A DNA stretch of 54,751 bases. Source: Pseudarthrobacter sp. AL07 (GTDB taxonomy: Bacteria; Actinomycetota; Actinomycetes; Actinomycetales; Micrococcaceae). This document shows positions 16,623-24,904 of this stretch, in pieces; position 1 is the first letter of the stretch; every line of letters begins with the position of its first letter. The notes below the pieces were generated by a model that made no database searches, was not told where the DNA came from, and saw nothing but the letters and a program-made list of their open reading frames with translations. The stretch lies in contig NZ_JASBRB010000020.1 in NCBI RefSeq assembly GCF_029960665.1, positions 1 through 54,751 of the forward strand, read 5' to 3'. Made by a program: the position numbers and the translations under genes.

Positions 16623-18062
16623 ATGGCAGTCGAGAACCCGATCGTTGACCTGCTGGTTGTGGGCGGGGGAACTGCGGGAATCGTGGGCGCCAAAACGGCG
16701 GCCGGGCTCGGAGCGCAAACCCTGCTGGTCGAACAGGCCCGCACCGGCGGTGACTGCTTGTGGACCGGATGTGTGCCGTCCAAGACCCTCCTCTCGGCAG
16801 CCGAACACGCCACGACAGCCCGCGCACTGACCGGCCGACCCGCGGCATTCGCTGATGTACGGAAGCGCATCTATGCCGCGATCGATACGATCGAGCCCGT
16901 CGACTCCCCGGACGCACTCGAAGCCGCCGGAGTTGAAGTCATCAAGGGCGCTCTGACGTTCCGCTCCCCCGGGGTGGCCGAGGTGGACGGCAGGACGATC
17001 CGCTTCCGGCAGGCACTGATCGCCACCGGTGGGGCCCCGGTCAGCACCGGCATCCCGGGCCTGGACCCGGAGGTCACCGTGACCTCGGACACGATCTGGG
17101 AACTCGCCACGCTTCCGGGGCGGCTGGCGATTCTCGGCGGCGGCCCGATCGCCTGCGAACTCGGACAAGCCTTTGCCCGCCTCGGATCCGAGGTCACCAT
17201 GATCGTCCGCTCCCGGATCCTCCCTAAGGAAGATCCCGACGCCGTCGACCTCGTCCGGGACAGCCTGGCATCCGACGGTGTCCGCATCCTGGAAAACACA
17301 ACCGTCGAGAACGCGGTCACCACGGGCACCGGATCCCAGCTCCTGCTTCGGGACGGCGCCGCCGTTGACGCCGACACGGTCCTGCTGGCCACCGGACGCA
17401 CGCCCCGGACCGCGGGTCTGGGCCTGGAGCGGGTCGGGGTAAACCTGGACAAGGACGGCCAGGTGATCACGGACACCCGGATGATGACCTCCAACCCGCT
17501 CATCTGGGCGGCGGGAGATGTGACCGCGAACCCCCAGTTCACCCACCTGGCCGGAGTCCACGCGTCTGTGGCGGCGTCGAACGCGGTGCTCGGGCTTAAA
17601 CGCCAAGTCAGCGGCACCGTGCCGCGGGTGACGTTCACCTCCCCGGAGGTGGCCGCCGTCGGGCTCACCACCCCCGACGGCGGGCTGCAGCACCGCGCCC
17701 GGACTGTCCGCCATACCCATGTCGATCGGGCCGTCACGGAGGACACGACGGGCGGGTTCACCCGGCTGATCGTGGACCGGCGGGGAAAAATCCTGGGCGG
17801 CACGATCGTCGGCCCGAGGGCAGGGGAATCCCTTGCTGAACTAACCCTGGCCGTCCAGAAAGGGATGACCACCTCGGACATTGCCGGAACAACCCACCCC
17901 TACCCGACCTTTTCGGACGGGGTGTGGACTGCCGCCGTCGCCGACGTCAGGGAGCGTCTGGCATCGCCAAGCATGCGCGGGGCAATGGCGGTGCTGGTCT
18001 GGTTCCGGCGCCGCTGGCTGGACCGGCCCATACCTCGCCTAGCGACCGGTAGCCGGCGATGA
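16623..18062 (+). CDS. pyridine nucleotide-disulfide oxidoreductase (MerA/Lpd-like)
   Basis: A 479-residue flavoprotein starting at an ATG after ACGAGGAGTCC. It shows the FAD dinucleotide fold near the N-terminus (VVGGGTAGIVGA), the redox pair C45/C50 in GGDCLWTGCVPSK, a central NAD(P)H fold (AILGGGPIACELGQAFA), the second FAD motif (LIWAAGDV) and a dimerisation domain with GTTHPYPTFSDG. The His-Pro acid-base pair of lipoamide dehydrogenases is altered to HPYPT, as in mercuric-reductase-like orphans. The paired Cys at the MerA C-terminus are absent. It likely reduces a disulfide or quinone. Its last 116 bases overlap, antisense, the end of the CDP-alcohol phosphatidyltransferase gene. Confidence 0.9.
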   Translation: MAVENPIVDLLVVGGGTAGIVGAKTAAGLGAQTLLVEQARTGGDCLWTGCVPSKTLLSAAEHATTARALTGRPAAFADVRKRIYAAIDTIEPVDSPDALEAAGVEVIKGALTFRSPGVAEVDGRTIRFRQALIATGGAPVSTGIPGLDPEVTVTSDTIWELATLPGRLAILGGGPIACELGQAFARLGSEVTMIVRSRILPKEDPDAVDLVRDSLASDGVRILENTTVENAVTTGTGSQLLLRDGAAVDADTVLLATGRTPRTAGLGLERVGVNLDKDGQVITDTRMMTSNPLIWAAGDVTANPQFTHLAGVHASVAASNAVLGLKRQVSGTVPRVTFTSPEVAAVGLTTPDGGLQHRARTVRHTHVDRAVTEDTTGGFTRLIVDRRGKILGGTIVGPRAGESLAELTLAVQKGMTTSDIAGTTHPYPTFSDGVWTAAVADVRERLASPSMRGAMAVLVWFRRRWLDRPIPRLATGSRR

Positions 18063-18660
18063 TCCGCTGGACGCCGCTGGCGGTCACTAAAAGCGCCCAG
18101 ACAGCCGCGATTTCCCAGGCGGCACCCGGCAAGACCAGCCACAAGCTGTGTACGGCCACGGTCTCGGCGCCTTCGGTCAGGCCGCCCAGGAACGACAAGG
18201 ACCGGCCGTCCCGGAGCTGGCGGCCGGTCTTTTCGGCGATGGAGGAGAAGGCCAGGAACGCCGTGCCGTTGATGTAGTAGGCGAAAAGGACCAGCAGGAA
18301 CGGCAGCCACGGGGCACCGAAGCCCTCTGTCGCGCCGATCCCGACGCCGACCACTGTGGCGCCATAGACGATGAAATCAGCGCAGATGTCCCAGAATCCG
18401 CCCCGCCCGGTGTCTTCAGTCCCCGCGCGGGCGTTCCGGCGCCGGGCCAGGGGGCCGTCGAGGCCGTCGGCCACCCGGCAGAGCAGCCACGCGGCCAGGG
18501 CCGGCAGCCACCATTGCACCGCCGCAAGGACCGCGCTGGCAAGGCCAAGAACCAGGTTCAGGCCCGTCAGCCGGTCCGGAGTGATCCACGGCCGGTCCAG
18601 CCAGCCGGCGGCCCGCCCCAGAGCTGGCTCCATGACCCGCCGCAACCGGGCATCAAACAT
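17947..18660 (-). CDS. CDP-alcohol phosphatidyltransferase family membrane protein
   Basis: The ATG at 18660 gives 237 residues. The family signature D-x2-D-G-x2-A-R-x8-G-x3-D-x3-D is seen as ADGLDGPLARRRN followed by GGFWDICAD. Several hydrophobic helices follow. Such enzymes move a phospho-alcohol head group from a CDP-linked donor, usually in phospholipid synthesis. The start overlaps the stop of the TVP38 gene by 8 bases. The 3' end lies inside the convergent oxidoreductase gene (17947-18062), with both frames open, so the tail of one of them may be extra sequence. Confidence 0.85.
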   Translation of the reverse strand: MFDARLRRVMEPALGRAAGWLDRPWITPDRLTGLNLVLGLASAVLAAVQWWLPALAAWLLCRVADGLDGPLARRRNARAGTEDTGRGGFWDICADFIVYGATVVGVGIGATEGFGAPWLPFLLVLFAYYINGTAFLAFSSIAEKTGRQLRDGRSLSFLGGLTEGAETVAVHSLWLVLPGAAWEIAAVWALLVTASGVQRIIAGYRSLGEVWAGPASGAGTRPAPPLPRACLAMPDAP

Positions 18661-19324
18661 CGGTGGCCCTGCCCTTCCGGCGTCGCCGGACCGCGACCGC
18701 CAGCCCGGCCACCGTGAGAATGCCGAGTGCCACGAGGGCAAGGTTGAGTTGCCATCCCGGCTGCAGGCCGAACGCACCCAGGGTCACGAAACTCACCGTT
18801 CCCGGAAGGATGCCGATGGCGGTCCCGAGGAAGTAGGGCCACCATCGGATGGAGGTCAGCCCGGCGGTATAGTTGATGGCCGTAAACGGCAGCACGGGTA
18901 CCAGCCGGACACCGATCATGGCCGGCAGGCCGCGGCGCCGTAGCAGCTCATCGACTTTCTCCACCCGTGCCCCGGTGAAATTCTCCACCGCCTCCCGGCC
19001 CAGCCAGCGGCCCAGCCAGAACGCGGCGACGGACCCTAGGATCGCGGCGATAAAGACGACGGCGATTCCGCCGGCGAACCCAAAGACCAGCCCCGCGGCT
19101 ACTGAGAGGACGTTTTTGGGCACCGGCGCCAGCGTCAGCACGGCGTAGCCCAGGATGAAGGCCGCCGGCCCCCACCAACCGGCGGTTCCGAAATAGCTCC
19201 GGATGTCCTCGACCGGCGGAAGCGGAACAACCAGCGCAACCACGGCGGCGGCGGCGACGAGAACCAGCAGGATTCCTAGCCTAATCACGGCCCGGCGTCT
19301 GCTGCCCGGGACAGAAGCCGTCAC
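18653..19324 (-). CDS. TVP38/TMEM64 (VTT domain) membrane protein
   Basis: A 223-residue protein starting with GTG. It has an N-terminal membrane segment (VIRLGILLVLVAAAAVVALVVPL), then the VTT/DedA-like core. This includes FILGYAVLTLAPVPKNVLSVAAGLVFGFAGG, the amphipathic LGREAVENFTG and R-R-G-LPAMIGVRLVPVLPFTAINY region, and a closing hydrophobic pair. Proteins of this family act in lipid scrambling or membrane homeostasis. The GTG overlaps the GH15 stop by four bases, and the gene is followed by a CDP-alcohol phosphatidyltransferase, which supports a role in the membrane. Confidence 0.9.
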   Translation of the reverse strand: MTASVPGSRRRAVIRLGILLVLVAAAAVVALVVPLPPVEDIRSYFGTAGWWGPAAFILGYAVLTLAPVPKNVLSVAAGLVFGFAGGIAVVFIAAILGSVAAFWLGRWLGREAVENFTGARVEKVDELLRRRGLPAMIGVRLVPVLPFTAINYTAGLTSIRWWPYFLGTAIGILPGTVSFVTLGAFGLQPGWQLNLALVALGILTVAGLAVAVRRRRKGRATDV

Positions 19325-21168
19325 GGGGCGTTACCCACGACGGCGGCAGGGGCCCGGGTTTTGTCCTCGGCGGTGCGGATGGCCCAGGCGGCATTGACGA
19401 GGCCGATATGGCTGAAGGCCTGCGGAAAGTTGCCGAGCAGCTCGTTGCTGTCCGGGGCAACCTCTTCGGCAAGCAGTCCCAGGTCCGTGGCGAATCCCGC
19501 AGCCCGTTCGAAGACGGCCCGGGCGCGTCGCGGCTGTCCGGCCAGGGCCAGGGCATGGGCCAGCCAGAACGTGCACAGCAGGAACGTACCTTCTTCCCCG
19601 GCGAGCCCGTCGTCGCCCTGGTACCGGTACACCAGGCCCCGGCTGTCGGTGAGCCGTTCTTCGATGGCATCGATCGTCGCGAGCATCCGGGGATCATCGG
19701 CGGGCACGAACCCAACGATGGAGAGCATCAGGACCGACGCGTCGAGGTCTTCGGAGCTGTAGGCCTGAGTGTAGGCGTTGGCTGTTTCGTTCCAGCCGTT
19801 CATCCGGATCGAGTCGGCGAGCTGTTCCCGGGTCTGTTCCCAGCGGGGAACCCGGTCTTCGGCGTTCAGGACCCCGGCGAGGCCGATGGCCCGGTCCACG
19901 GCCACCCAACACATCAGCTTTGAGTGAAGGTAGTGCCGGGGAGCGCCGCGGACCTCCCAGATGCCCTGGTCCGTGGACTGCCAGCGGGATGCTGCCGCGT
20001 CGGCCGCGTCGGCAAGGAACTGCCGCGTCCCGGGGTCCAGATCGTTCAGATACTCCGGGAGGGTCGCTGCGGCGTCGAGGAGTTCGCCGTAGACATCGAG
20101 CTGGCGCTGGTCCCAAGCGCCGTTGCCTACCCGGACCGGGGCGCTGTCGCGCCAGCCCGGAAGGTGGGCCAGTTCGCGTTCGGACAGGTCGCGTTCCCCG
20201 CCGACGCCGTACATGATCTGTAGTTCGTCGCCGCTGCTCAGCCGGCCAGCGGCCGCGGTTGCGAGGAACTGGAAAAACTTTCCGGCCTCATCCGGGCAGG
20301 CGGCCACCCACAGTGCCTGTAGGGTCATGCTGGCGTCCCGGATCCAGGTGTACCGGTAGTCCCAGTTCCGGGTGCCGCCGGCGACCTCGGGCAGGGAGGT
20401 CGTCGGGGCCGCGACAATCGCCCCGCTCGGATAGAAGGTCAGTGCCTGCAGGATTCTGCCGCTGGAAGCGACCAGGTCATGCCAGGGTCCGTCGTAGCTC
20501 TGATGCATCCGGGACCAGCTGGCCCAGCCCTCCAGTGTGTCCTCAAGCCGGCGCGCGATGTCCAGCTGGCTCCAGAACACCGGCGGTACCGTCCCGGCGT
20601 TGCGGTGGTGAAGCGCGAATCCCAGAACGTCTCCGGCCTGGAGAACCGGCTTCGCACGCGCTTCGCCATCATCGAGTTCGAAGGGGACCGGGGTGGAGAA
20701 GGCCAGCATGTCGGCCCCGCCGTGGACGAGGATTCCGCCGGCGGTGTCCTCAAGGAGCGGCCGGACGAGGCCGTAGTCCGGCCGCGGCGCGAAGACCACC
20801 TCCATCTCAACTTCGCCATCGACACAGTCCACCTGCCGCAGCATCGTGCCTGGAGCCCCGGCGCCGAGTTCGTGGCCCCGGTTCCCGTCTCCCAGCACCA
20901 GGGCGTCGGTGACTTTCACGGTCCCGCTTGCTGTGGTGTGGAGTGTTTCCAACACCATCGTCGGCCCGAGGTACCTCCGCTTCGAAATGTGCGGGCCCGC
21001 GGGCCGGATCGCCCAATAACCCGCGTCCTCGCCCAGGATCCGTCCGAACACCGAGGGGCTATCAAAACGGGGGAAACACAACCAGTCCACGGAACCTGCG
21101 GCGCTCACGAGCGCGGCAGAGCGGCAATCGAAGAGCATGGCGTAGTTGGCGATGGGCTCACTGGTCAT
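19321..21168 (-). CDS. glycoside hydrolase family 15 (glucoamylase/trehalase-like)
   Basis: From the ATG at 21168 the product is 615 residues; a GTG seven codons upstream is also in frame, but GCAGG precedes the ATG. The N-terminal beta-sandwich begins IANYAMLFDCRSAALVSAAGSVDWLCFPRFDSPSVF, a standard GH15 opening. The (alpha/alpha)6 barrel has RNWDYRYTWIRDASMTL and the general acid region GNGAWDQRQLDVYGELLDA, with the second catalytic Glu in GLAGEEGTFLLCTFWL. No signal peptide, so it acts in the cytosol on trehalose, maltose or glucan ends. It is first in an overlapping operon with the TVP38 and CDP-alcohol genes. Confidence 0.92.
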   Translation of the reverse strand: MTSEPIANYAMLFDCRSAALVSAAGSVDWLCFPRFDSPSVFGRILGEDAGYWAIRPAGPHISKRRYLGPTMVLETLHTTASGTVKVTDALVLGDGNRGHELGAGAPGTMLRQVDCVDGEVEMEVVFAPRPDYGLVRPLLEDTAGGILVHGGADMLAFSTPVPFELDDGEARAKPVLQAGDVLGFALHHRNAGTVPPVFWSQLDIARRLEDTLEGWASWSRMHQSYDGPWHDLVASSGRILQALTFYPSGAIVAAPTTSLPEVAGGTRNWDYRYTWIRDASMTLQALWVAACPDEAGKFFQFLATAAAGRLSSGDELQIMYGVGGERDLSERELAHLPGWRDSAPVRVGNGAWDQRQLDVYGELLDAAATLPEYLNDLDPGTRQFLADAADAAASRWQSTDQGIWEVRGAPRHYLHSKLMCWVAVDRAIGLAGVLNAEDRVPRWEQTREQLADSIRMNGWNETANAYTQAYSSEDLDASVLMLSIVGFVPADDPRMLATIDAIEERLTDSRGLVYRYQGDDGLAGEEGTFLLCTFWLAHALALAGQPRRARAVFERAAGFATDLGLLAEEVAPDSNELLGNFPQAFSHIGLVNAAWAIRTAEDKTRAPAAVVGNAP

Positions 21169-21185
21169 CGGGACACCTGCCTGAT

Positions 21186-21462
21186 TCACTCGAAACGGTC
21201 CAATGCGTCCTCAATGGCGCGGTGGAAGGTCGGATATGCGTAGATCATCCGCCGCAGTGTGCGGACCGGAATCCTGGCGTGGACGGCAAAAGTCAGGGCC
21301 GGGTACCCCTCCCCCGGCGGGCCCGGCAGATATCGCACCCACCTTAACCCCGTGTTCGGCGTCTTCGACGAGTTTGATGAATCCCTGGTTGCCAGACCTG
21401 TGGAGCCAGCCGCGGGCGGACGTGGTCAGGTCGGTGAGACCGACACGCACGCCTGCTATTCG
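21186..21462 (-). pseudogene. flavin oxidoreductase relic (C-terminus, frameshifted)
   Basis: The minus strand encodes VGLTDLTTSARGWLHRSGNQ and KLVEDAEHGVKVGAISAGPAGG in one frame. It continues in another with LTFAVHARIPVRTLRRMIYAYPTFHRAIEDAL before a stop at 21186. Together they are the dimerisation domain of a MerA-like NAD(P)/FAD oxidoreductase, including the (A)YPT active-site loop. A frameshift near 21310 and loss of the whole FAD and NAD part make it a relic. It ends right at the GH15 start region and begins at the end of the second DUF427 gene. Confidence 0.8.
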
Positions 21463-21758
21463 GTGATTTGGATTTCTCTCCAGAAGGCGACGTAGTTGCT
21501 GTAATCCCGGCCCACCCGCTCCAGCCACGCGGGATACGGGTCTGGGTAGCTAAAAGCGCGGTCCGGCAGCAGGTTCCCGCCGTCTCGGATACTGAAGTAC
21601 TGGCACCGCCCTTTCCACCCGCAAATGTACGGTGTTGCACTGGCTATAAGCAGTGCTGAGTCGACGCTTTGGGGCGGGAAGTACCAGTTTCCCTCGATCT
21701 TGATCAGCTCGTCCCGGGGTGCGTCCGCAAGCACGGTGCCGTTAAGTACTGCCTTCAT
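21456..21758 (-). CDS. DUF427 family protein
   Basis: From the ATG at 21758 (after ATAGGGTCGCC) the product is 100 residues: MKAVLNGTVLADAPRD, then EGNWYFPPQSV, the WKGRCQYFS core and AFSYPDPYPAWLERVGRDY. This is a clear DUF427 domain, related to but distinct from the copy at 14179-14478. The frame is open upstream to 21839, without support for an earlier start. Function is unknown. It directly precedes the oxidoreductase relic on the same strand. Confidence 0.88.
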   Translation of the reverse strand: MKAVLNGTVLADAPRDELIKIEGNWYFPPQSVDSALLIASATPYICGWKGRCQYFSIRDGGNLLPDRAFSYPDPYPAWLERVGRDYSNYVAFWREIQITE

Positions 21759-22197
21759 GAGGGCGACCCTATCGTGGTGAAATCGTTGTCCCCACGACTC
21801 TAGGTGCGATCCTCGTCCGAGTTCTGCGATCCGGGACACATAAGAGATGATCCGTGAGTTAGCCGGTGGCGGTCTCCCCTGCAGCGACCGGGCCCGGATC
21901 CTGTCCCGGCAGTCGATGGAGCGATCAGGGCTGGCCTCCGGAACCGAAGCGGTCGCCAGCAGAACGTCCGACGGCGGCGAGCTTGCAGACGTCCCGAACG
22001 CGGAGGCGACATGGTGTTCGCCCGCGTGGGCCGCGGCTTGAGACAGGCCGGTCAGAGTATGTAGTTCATCGGGAGCATCTATATCAACAGGTTATCAATA
22101 ATGATCAACTAAGTCTTGGACCCAGTGAATGATGTGAAGTTACTCTCAGTTAGACGCATTGCGCGTGATACAGCTAACAGGAGAGTTGTCGATCCCG
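21759..22197. other. intergenic region with the BCCT promoter
   Basis: No gene is recognised. The part from about 22075 to 22150 is much more AT-rich than its surroundings (GTTATCAATAATGATCAACT and nearby), which suits the promoter of the BCCT gene. AGGAGAG at 22179-22185 is the ribosome site of that gene. Confidence 0.45.
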
Positions 22198-23817
22198 ATG
22201 AATACCCCGACCGCCCCACCGAAACATGAAGACGGCGAGCCTCTAATCGCCACGGAACATCCTCAGAGCGCCCCCAAAGAAGGGATCGCGCCCGTCGCAG
22301 ATCGAAAGGTCACGATTGCGAGCCTCGGGATACTGGCCGTCTTCGTGCTTGCCACCCTCATCTTCCCGAAGCAGTCATCCGACGCAATCAACGAAGGATT
22401 TGCCTTCTCCGCGAAATGGGTGGGCTTCTACTGGCAAGCGCTTTTGCTGGCAACCTTCGTGTGTTCCATTGCGCTGGCGTTGACGCCTTATGCAAGGGCC
22501 AGGCTTGGAGGACACGTTTCTCCCGACTACGGTCGCTTCAAGTGGGTTGCGATGATCATGTGCACCCTCCTGGCCGGCGGCGGCGTCTTCTGGGCCGCTG
22601 CGGAGCCGATCTCCCACTACATCGCCAGTCCGCCGTATTACGGTGAGCCTAGTGGCGATCCGGCCGAAGCGGCACACATCGCGCTGGGGCAGACTTTTGT
22701 GCACTGGGGCTTCCTGGCTTGGGCCATTTTGGGTTCGCTTGGGGCCATTGTTATGACCCATGCCGTATCCAAAGGCATGCCGCTGCGGCCGCGAACGCTG
22801 CTCTACCCCGTCATGGGGCGCCGGGTACTCAAAAGCTGGATCGGCACCGTGGCCGACGTGGTCTGCATCATCGCCGTGGTGGCCGGGACGGTTGGTCCGA
22901 TCGGCTTCCTGGGGCTCCAGGTCTCCTACGGACTTTCGAGGCTCTTCGGGGTTCCCAACAACTACGGCACGCAGCTGATCATCATCGCGGTGCTCACCGG
23001 ACTGGCCGCCCTTTCGGTCTCCTCCGGCTTGAGCAAGGGCATCCAGCTGATGAGCCGGCTCAATGTCTGGCTGGCCCTGGGTCTCATGGCAGCCGTGTTG
23101 GTATTGGGCTCGGCCGCTTACATATTCAAGTCCTTCGTCGGCGGTTTCGGCGTGTATCTTCAGAACTTTGTGGGCACCTCGCTCTACCAGGGGGACCAGG
23201 GGTGGGTCTCGGGCTGGACGGTCTTCTTCTTCGCCTGGTTCCTGGGCTACGCGCCGTTGATGGCCATCTTCGTGGCCACCATTTCCCGCGGCCGCACAGT
23301 TCGTGAACTCATCCTGTTTACGGCGGTCCTGCCGCCGATCGTCACCTGTTTCTGGTTTACCGTGCTCGGTGGCACCGGCATTATGTTCGAGCAGCAGAAT
23401 CCTGGCTCCATTTCCGGCCCTCTGGCCAGTGACGGCCTGCCGGCCGTGGTGATGACCATCGCCGAGCAGTTGCCCTTCTCCGGAATCATTGCCACAGCGT
23501 TCCTGGTCCTGACCATCATGTTTGTGGCGACCACGGCGGACTCGATGTCCTTCAGCATTGCCCAATCGTGCACCATTGAGGGCGAGCCTTCGACGAAGCT
23601 GCGTGCCGCCTGGGCTGTGACCATGGGCGTGGCAGCCGCGGTGCTGATCTCCGTTGGCGACGGTGGAATCAGCGCGCTGCAATCATTCATTGTCATCACT
23701 GCGGTTCCCGTGGGCTTCATCATCCTGCCGTCCTTGTTCGCGGCCCCGGTGTTCGTCCGGCGTATGGCGCTGGAGCAGGGAGTCCTCGACCGGAAGACCC
23801 GCGGTGTGAGGCCCTAA
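22198..23817 (+). CDS. BCCT family quaternary-amine transporter
   Basis: A 539-residue, 12-segment secondary transporter starting at the ATG at 22198; a TTG at 22159 is also in frame but lies before the ribosome site AGGAGAG. Segments match the betaine/choline/carnitine transporter fold. GGGVFWAAAEPISHYIASPP is the N-terminal half of the substrate and sodium site, and a central WTVFFFAWFLGYAPLMAIFVATISRGRT is the signature stretch, with its Trp-rich box reduced. There is no long C-terminal osmosensing tail, so nutrient uptake rather than osmotic uptake is likely. It is convergent with the LysR gene and 1.1 kb from the start of the ALDH operon. Confidence 0.92.
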   Translation: MNTPTAPPKHEDGEPLIATEHPQSAPKEGIAPVADRKVTIASLGILAVFVLATLIFPKQSSDAINEGFAFSAKWVGFYWQALLLATFVCSIALALTPYARARLGGHVSPDYGRFKWVAMIMCTLLAGGGVFWAAAEPISHYIASPPYYGEPSGDPAEAAHIALGQTFVHWGFLAWAILGSLGAIVMTHAVSKGMPLRPRTLLYPVMGRRVLKSWIGTVADVVCIIAVVAGTVGPIGFLGLQVSYGLSRLFGVPNNYGTQLIIIAVLTGLAALSVSSGLSKGIQLMSRLNVWLALGLMAAVLVLGSAAYIFKSFVGGFGVYLQNFVGTSLYQGDQGWVSGWTVFFFAWFLGYAPLMAIFVATISRGRTVRELILFTAVLPPIVTCFWFTVLGGTGIMFEQQNPGSISGPLASDGLPAVVMTIAEQLPFSGIIATAFLVLTIMFVATTADSMSFSIAQSCTIEGEPSTKLRAAWAVTMGVAAAVLISVGDGGISALQSFIVITAVPVGFIILPSLFAAPVFVRRMALEQGVLDRKTRGVRP

Positions 23818-23848
23818 AGGCGGTACCCGACACGCCCTTTCCTGTGAG

Positions 23849-23891
23849 CAGGCGATGGGGCCCCGGCATCGTGCCGGGGCCCCATCGCCTG
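23849..23891. terminator. perfect 20-bp stem terminator
   Basis: Two exact 20-base inverted repeats, CAGGCGATGG-GGCCCCGGCA and its complement, flank a 3-base loop (TCG). It lies between the convergent BCCT (stop 23817) and LysR (stop 23910) genes and can stop transcription from both sides. Confidence 0.88.
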
Positions 23892-23909
23892 TCCCGGCGC
23901 GTGGCGGTC

Positions 23910-24785
23910 TCACACGCCGCCAGCTTCCATGAATCGTTCCACGAGCGCCGAATCCTGCCGGCCCTCGGCACAAATCAGTGATACCCGTGAATAGGCAGCG
24001 GCGTCGGTTAGGTCGAGATAGGCCACGCCGGGGATCTGCAGCGCGCGCAGCGACTCCGGGACGATAGCGATCCCCGTGCGGGCCGCCACGAGCCCCAGGA
24101 TGGTGGGGAACTGAATGGCTTCCTGGGCGACCCTGATATGGAACCCCGCCTGGATGCACAGGGCGGAAATCAGGTCGTAAAGCCGCGAGACCTGATGGCG
24201 CGGGAAAACCACGAAATCCTGCCCCGCGAGTTCCTTCAACGGGACGCTTGCCCGCTGGGCCAGAGCGTGGGAATGCGGCACCGCAACGATCAGCGGTTCA
24301 CGCCTCAGCGCGGTGACATGAATTCCTTCGATGGGCTCGATTTCCCGAACGATGCCGACATCCAGCTGGCCCGCCAGCACCCCCTGGATTTGCCGTTCGG
24401 TGGTGCTTTCCTGGAGCTGAAACTGCACCTGCGGCCACTGCTCATGCATGCTGTTGACCATGCCCGGCAACAGGAACAGGGCAGCGGAGCTGACAAATCC
24501 AACCCTGAGAAGCCCCGTGCTGCCACGGGTGGCCAATTCCACTTGGCTTTCTGCGCGCTCCGCTTCGGAGATGACCCGGCGGGCTGCCTCGAGGAGCACG
24601 CGGCCTGTGTCCGTGATCTCCACCGATCGGGTGGTGCGGACGAAGAGCTGGGTTTTCAGGTTTCTTTCCAGGCGCTGGATCTGCTGGCTCAGCGCCGGTT
24701 GGGCGATGTGCAGGCGCGCAGCGGCCCGGTTGAAATGCATTTCCTCGGCGACCGCGATGAAGTAGCGAAGCTGTCTCAGTTCCAT
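23910..24785 (-). CDS. LysR family transcriptional regulator
   Basis: A 291-residue protein with a standard N-terminal LysR helix-turn-helix (LRQLRYFIAVAEEMHFNRAAARLHIAQPALSQQIQRLE) and the two-lobed ligand-binding domain from about residue 90 (LLRVGFVSS, LDVGIVRE, VFPRH). It is divergent from the aldehyde dehydrogenase operon, with 119 bases between the starts, so it very likely controls that operon. It ends at the terminator shared with the BCCT gene. The ligand is probably an intermediate of the pathway encoded next door. Confidence 0.92.
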   Translation of the reverse strand: MELRQLRYFIAVAEEMHFNRAAARLHIAQPALSQQIQRLERNLKTQLFVRTTRSVEITDTGRVLLEAARRVISEAERAESQVELATRGSTGLLRVGFVSSAALFLLPGMVNSMHEQWPQVQFQLQESTTERQIQGVLAGQLDVGIVREIEPIEGIHVTALRREPLIVAVPHSHALAQRASVPLKELAGQDFVVFPRHQVSRLYDLISALCIQAGFHIRVAQEAIQFPTILGLVAARTGIAIVPESLRALQIPGVAYLDLTDAAAYSRVSLICAEGRQDSALVERFMEAGGV

Positions 24786-24904
24786 AAATACTAAGTGTCT
24801 CTACTTATGAATCAATAGGCAATAAATACTTCTCTATGATAAGCGACCCACGTATCGTGGATCACAGATTCGACACACCGCAGCTAGAAAGCAGGAGCCA
24901 CCCC
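24786..24904. promoter_or_regulatory. divergent promoter region with repeated motif
   Basis: This AT-rich gap between the LysR gene and the ALDH operon contains ATAAATACT twice (24785-24793 and 24823-24831), each followed by TCTCTA, an obvious candidate for LysR binding. AGCAGGAGCC just before 24905 is the ribosome site of the dehydrogenase. Confidence 0.5.

Noticed and set aside
22375..23682. 435-codon minus-strand frame opposite the BCCT gene
   Set aside because: Low-complexity, charged translation opposite a well-supported transporter gene.
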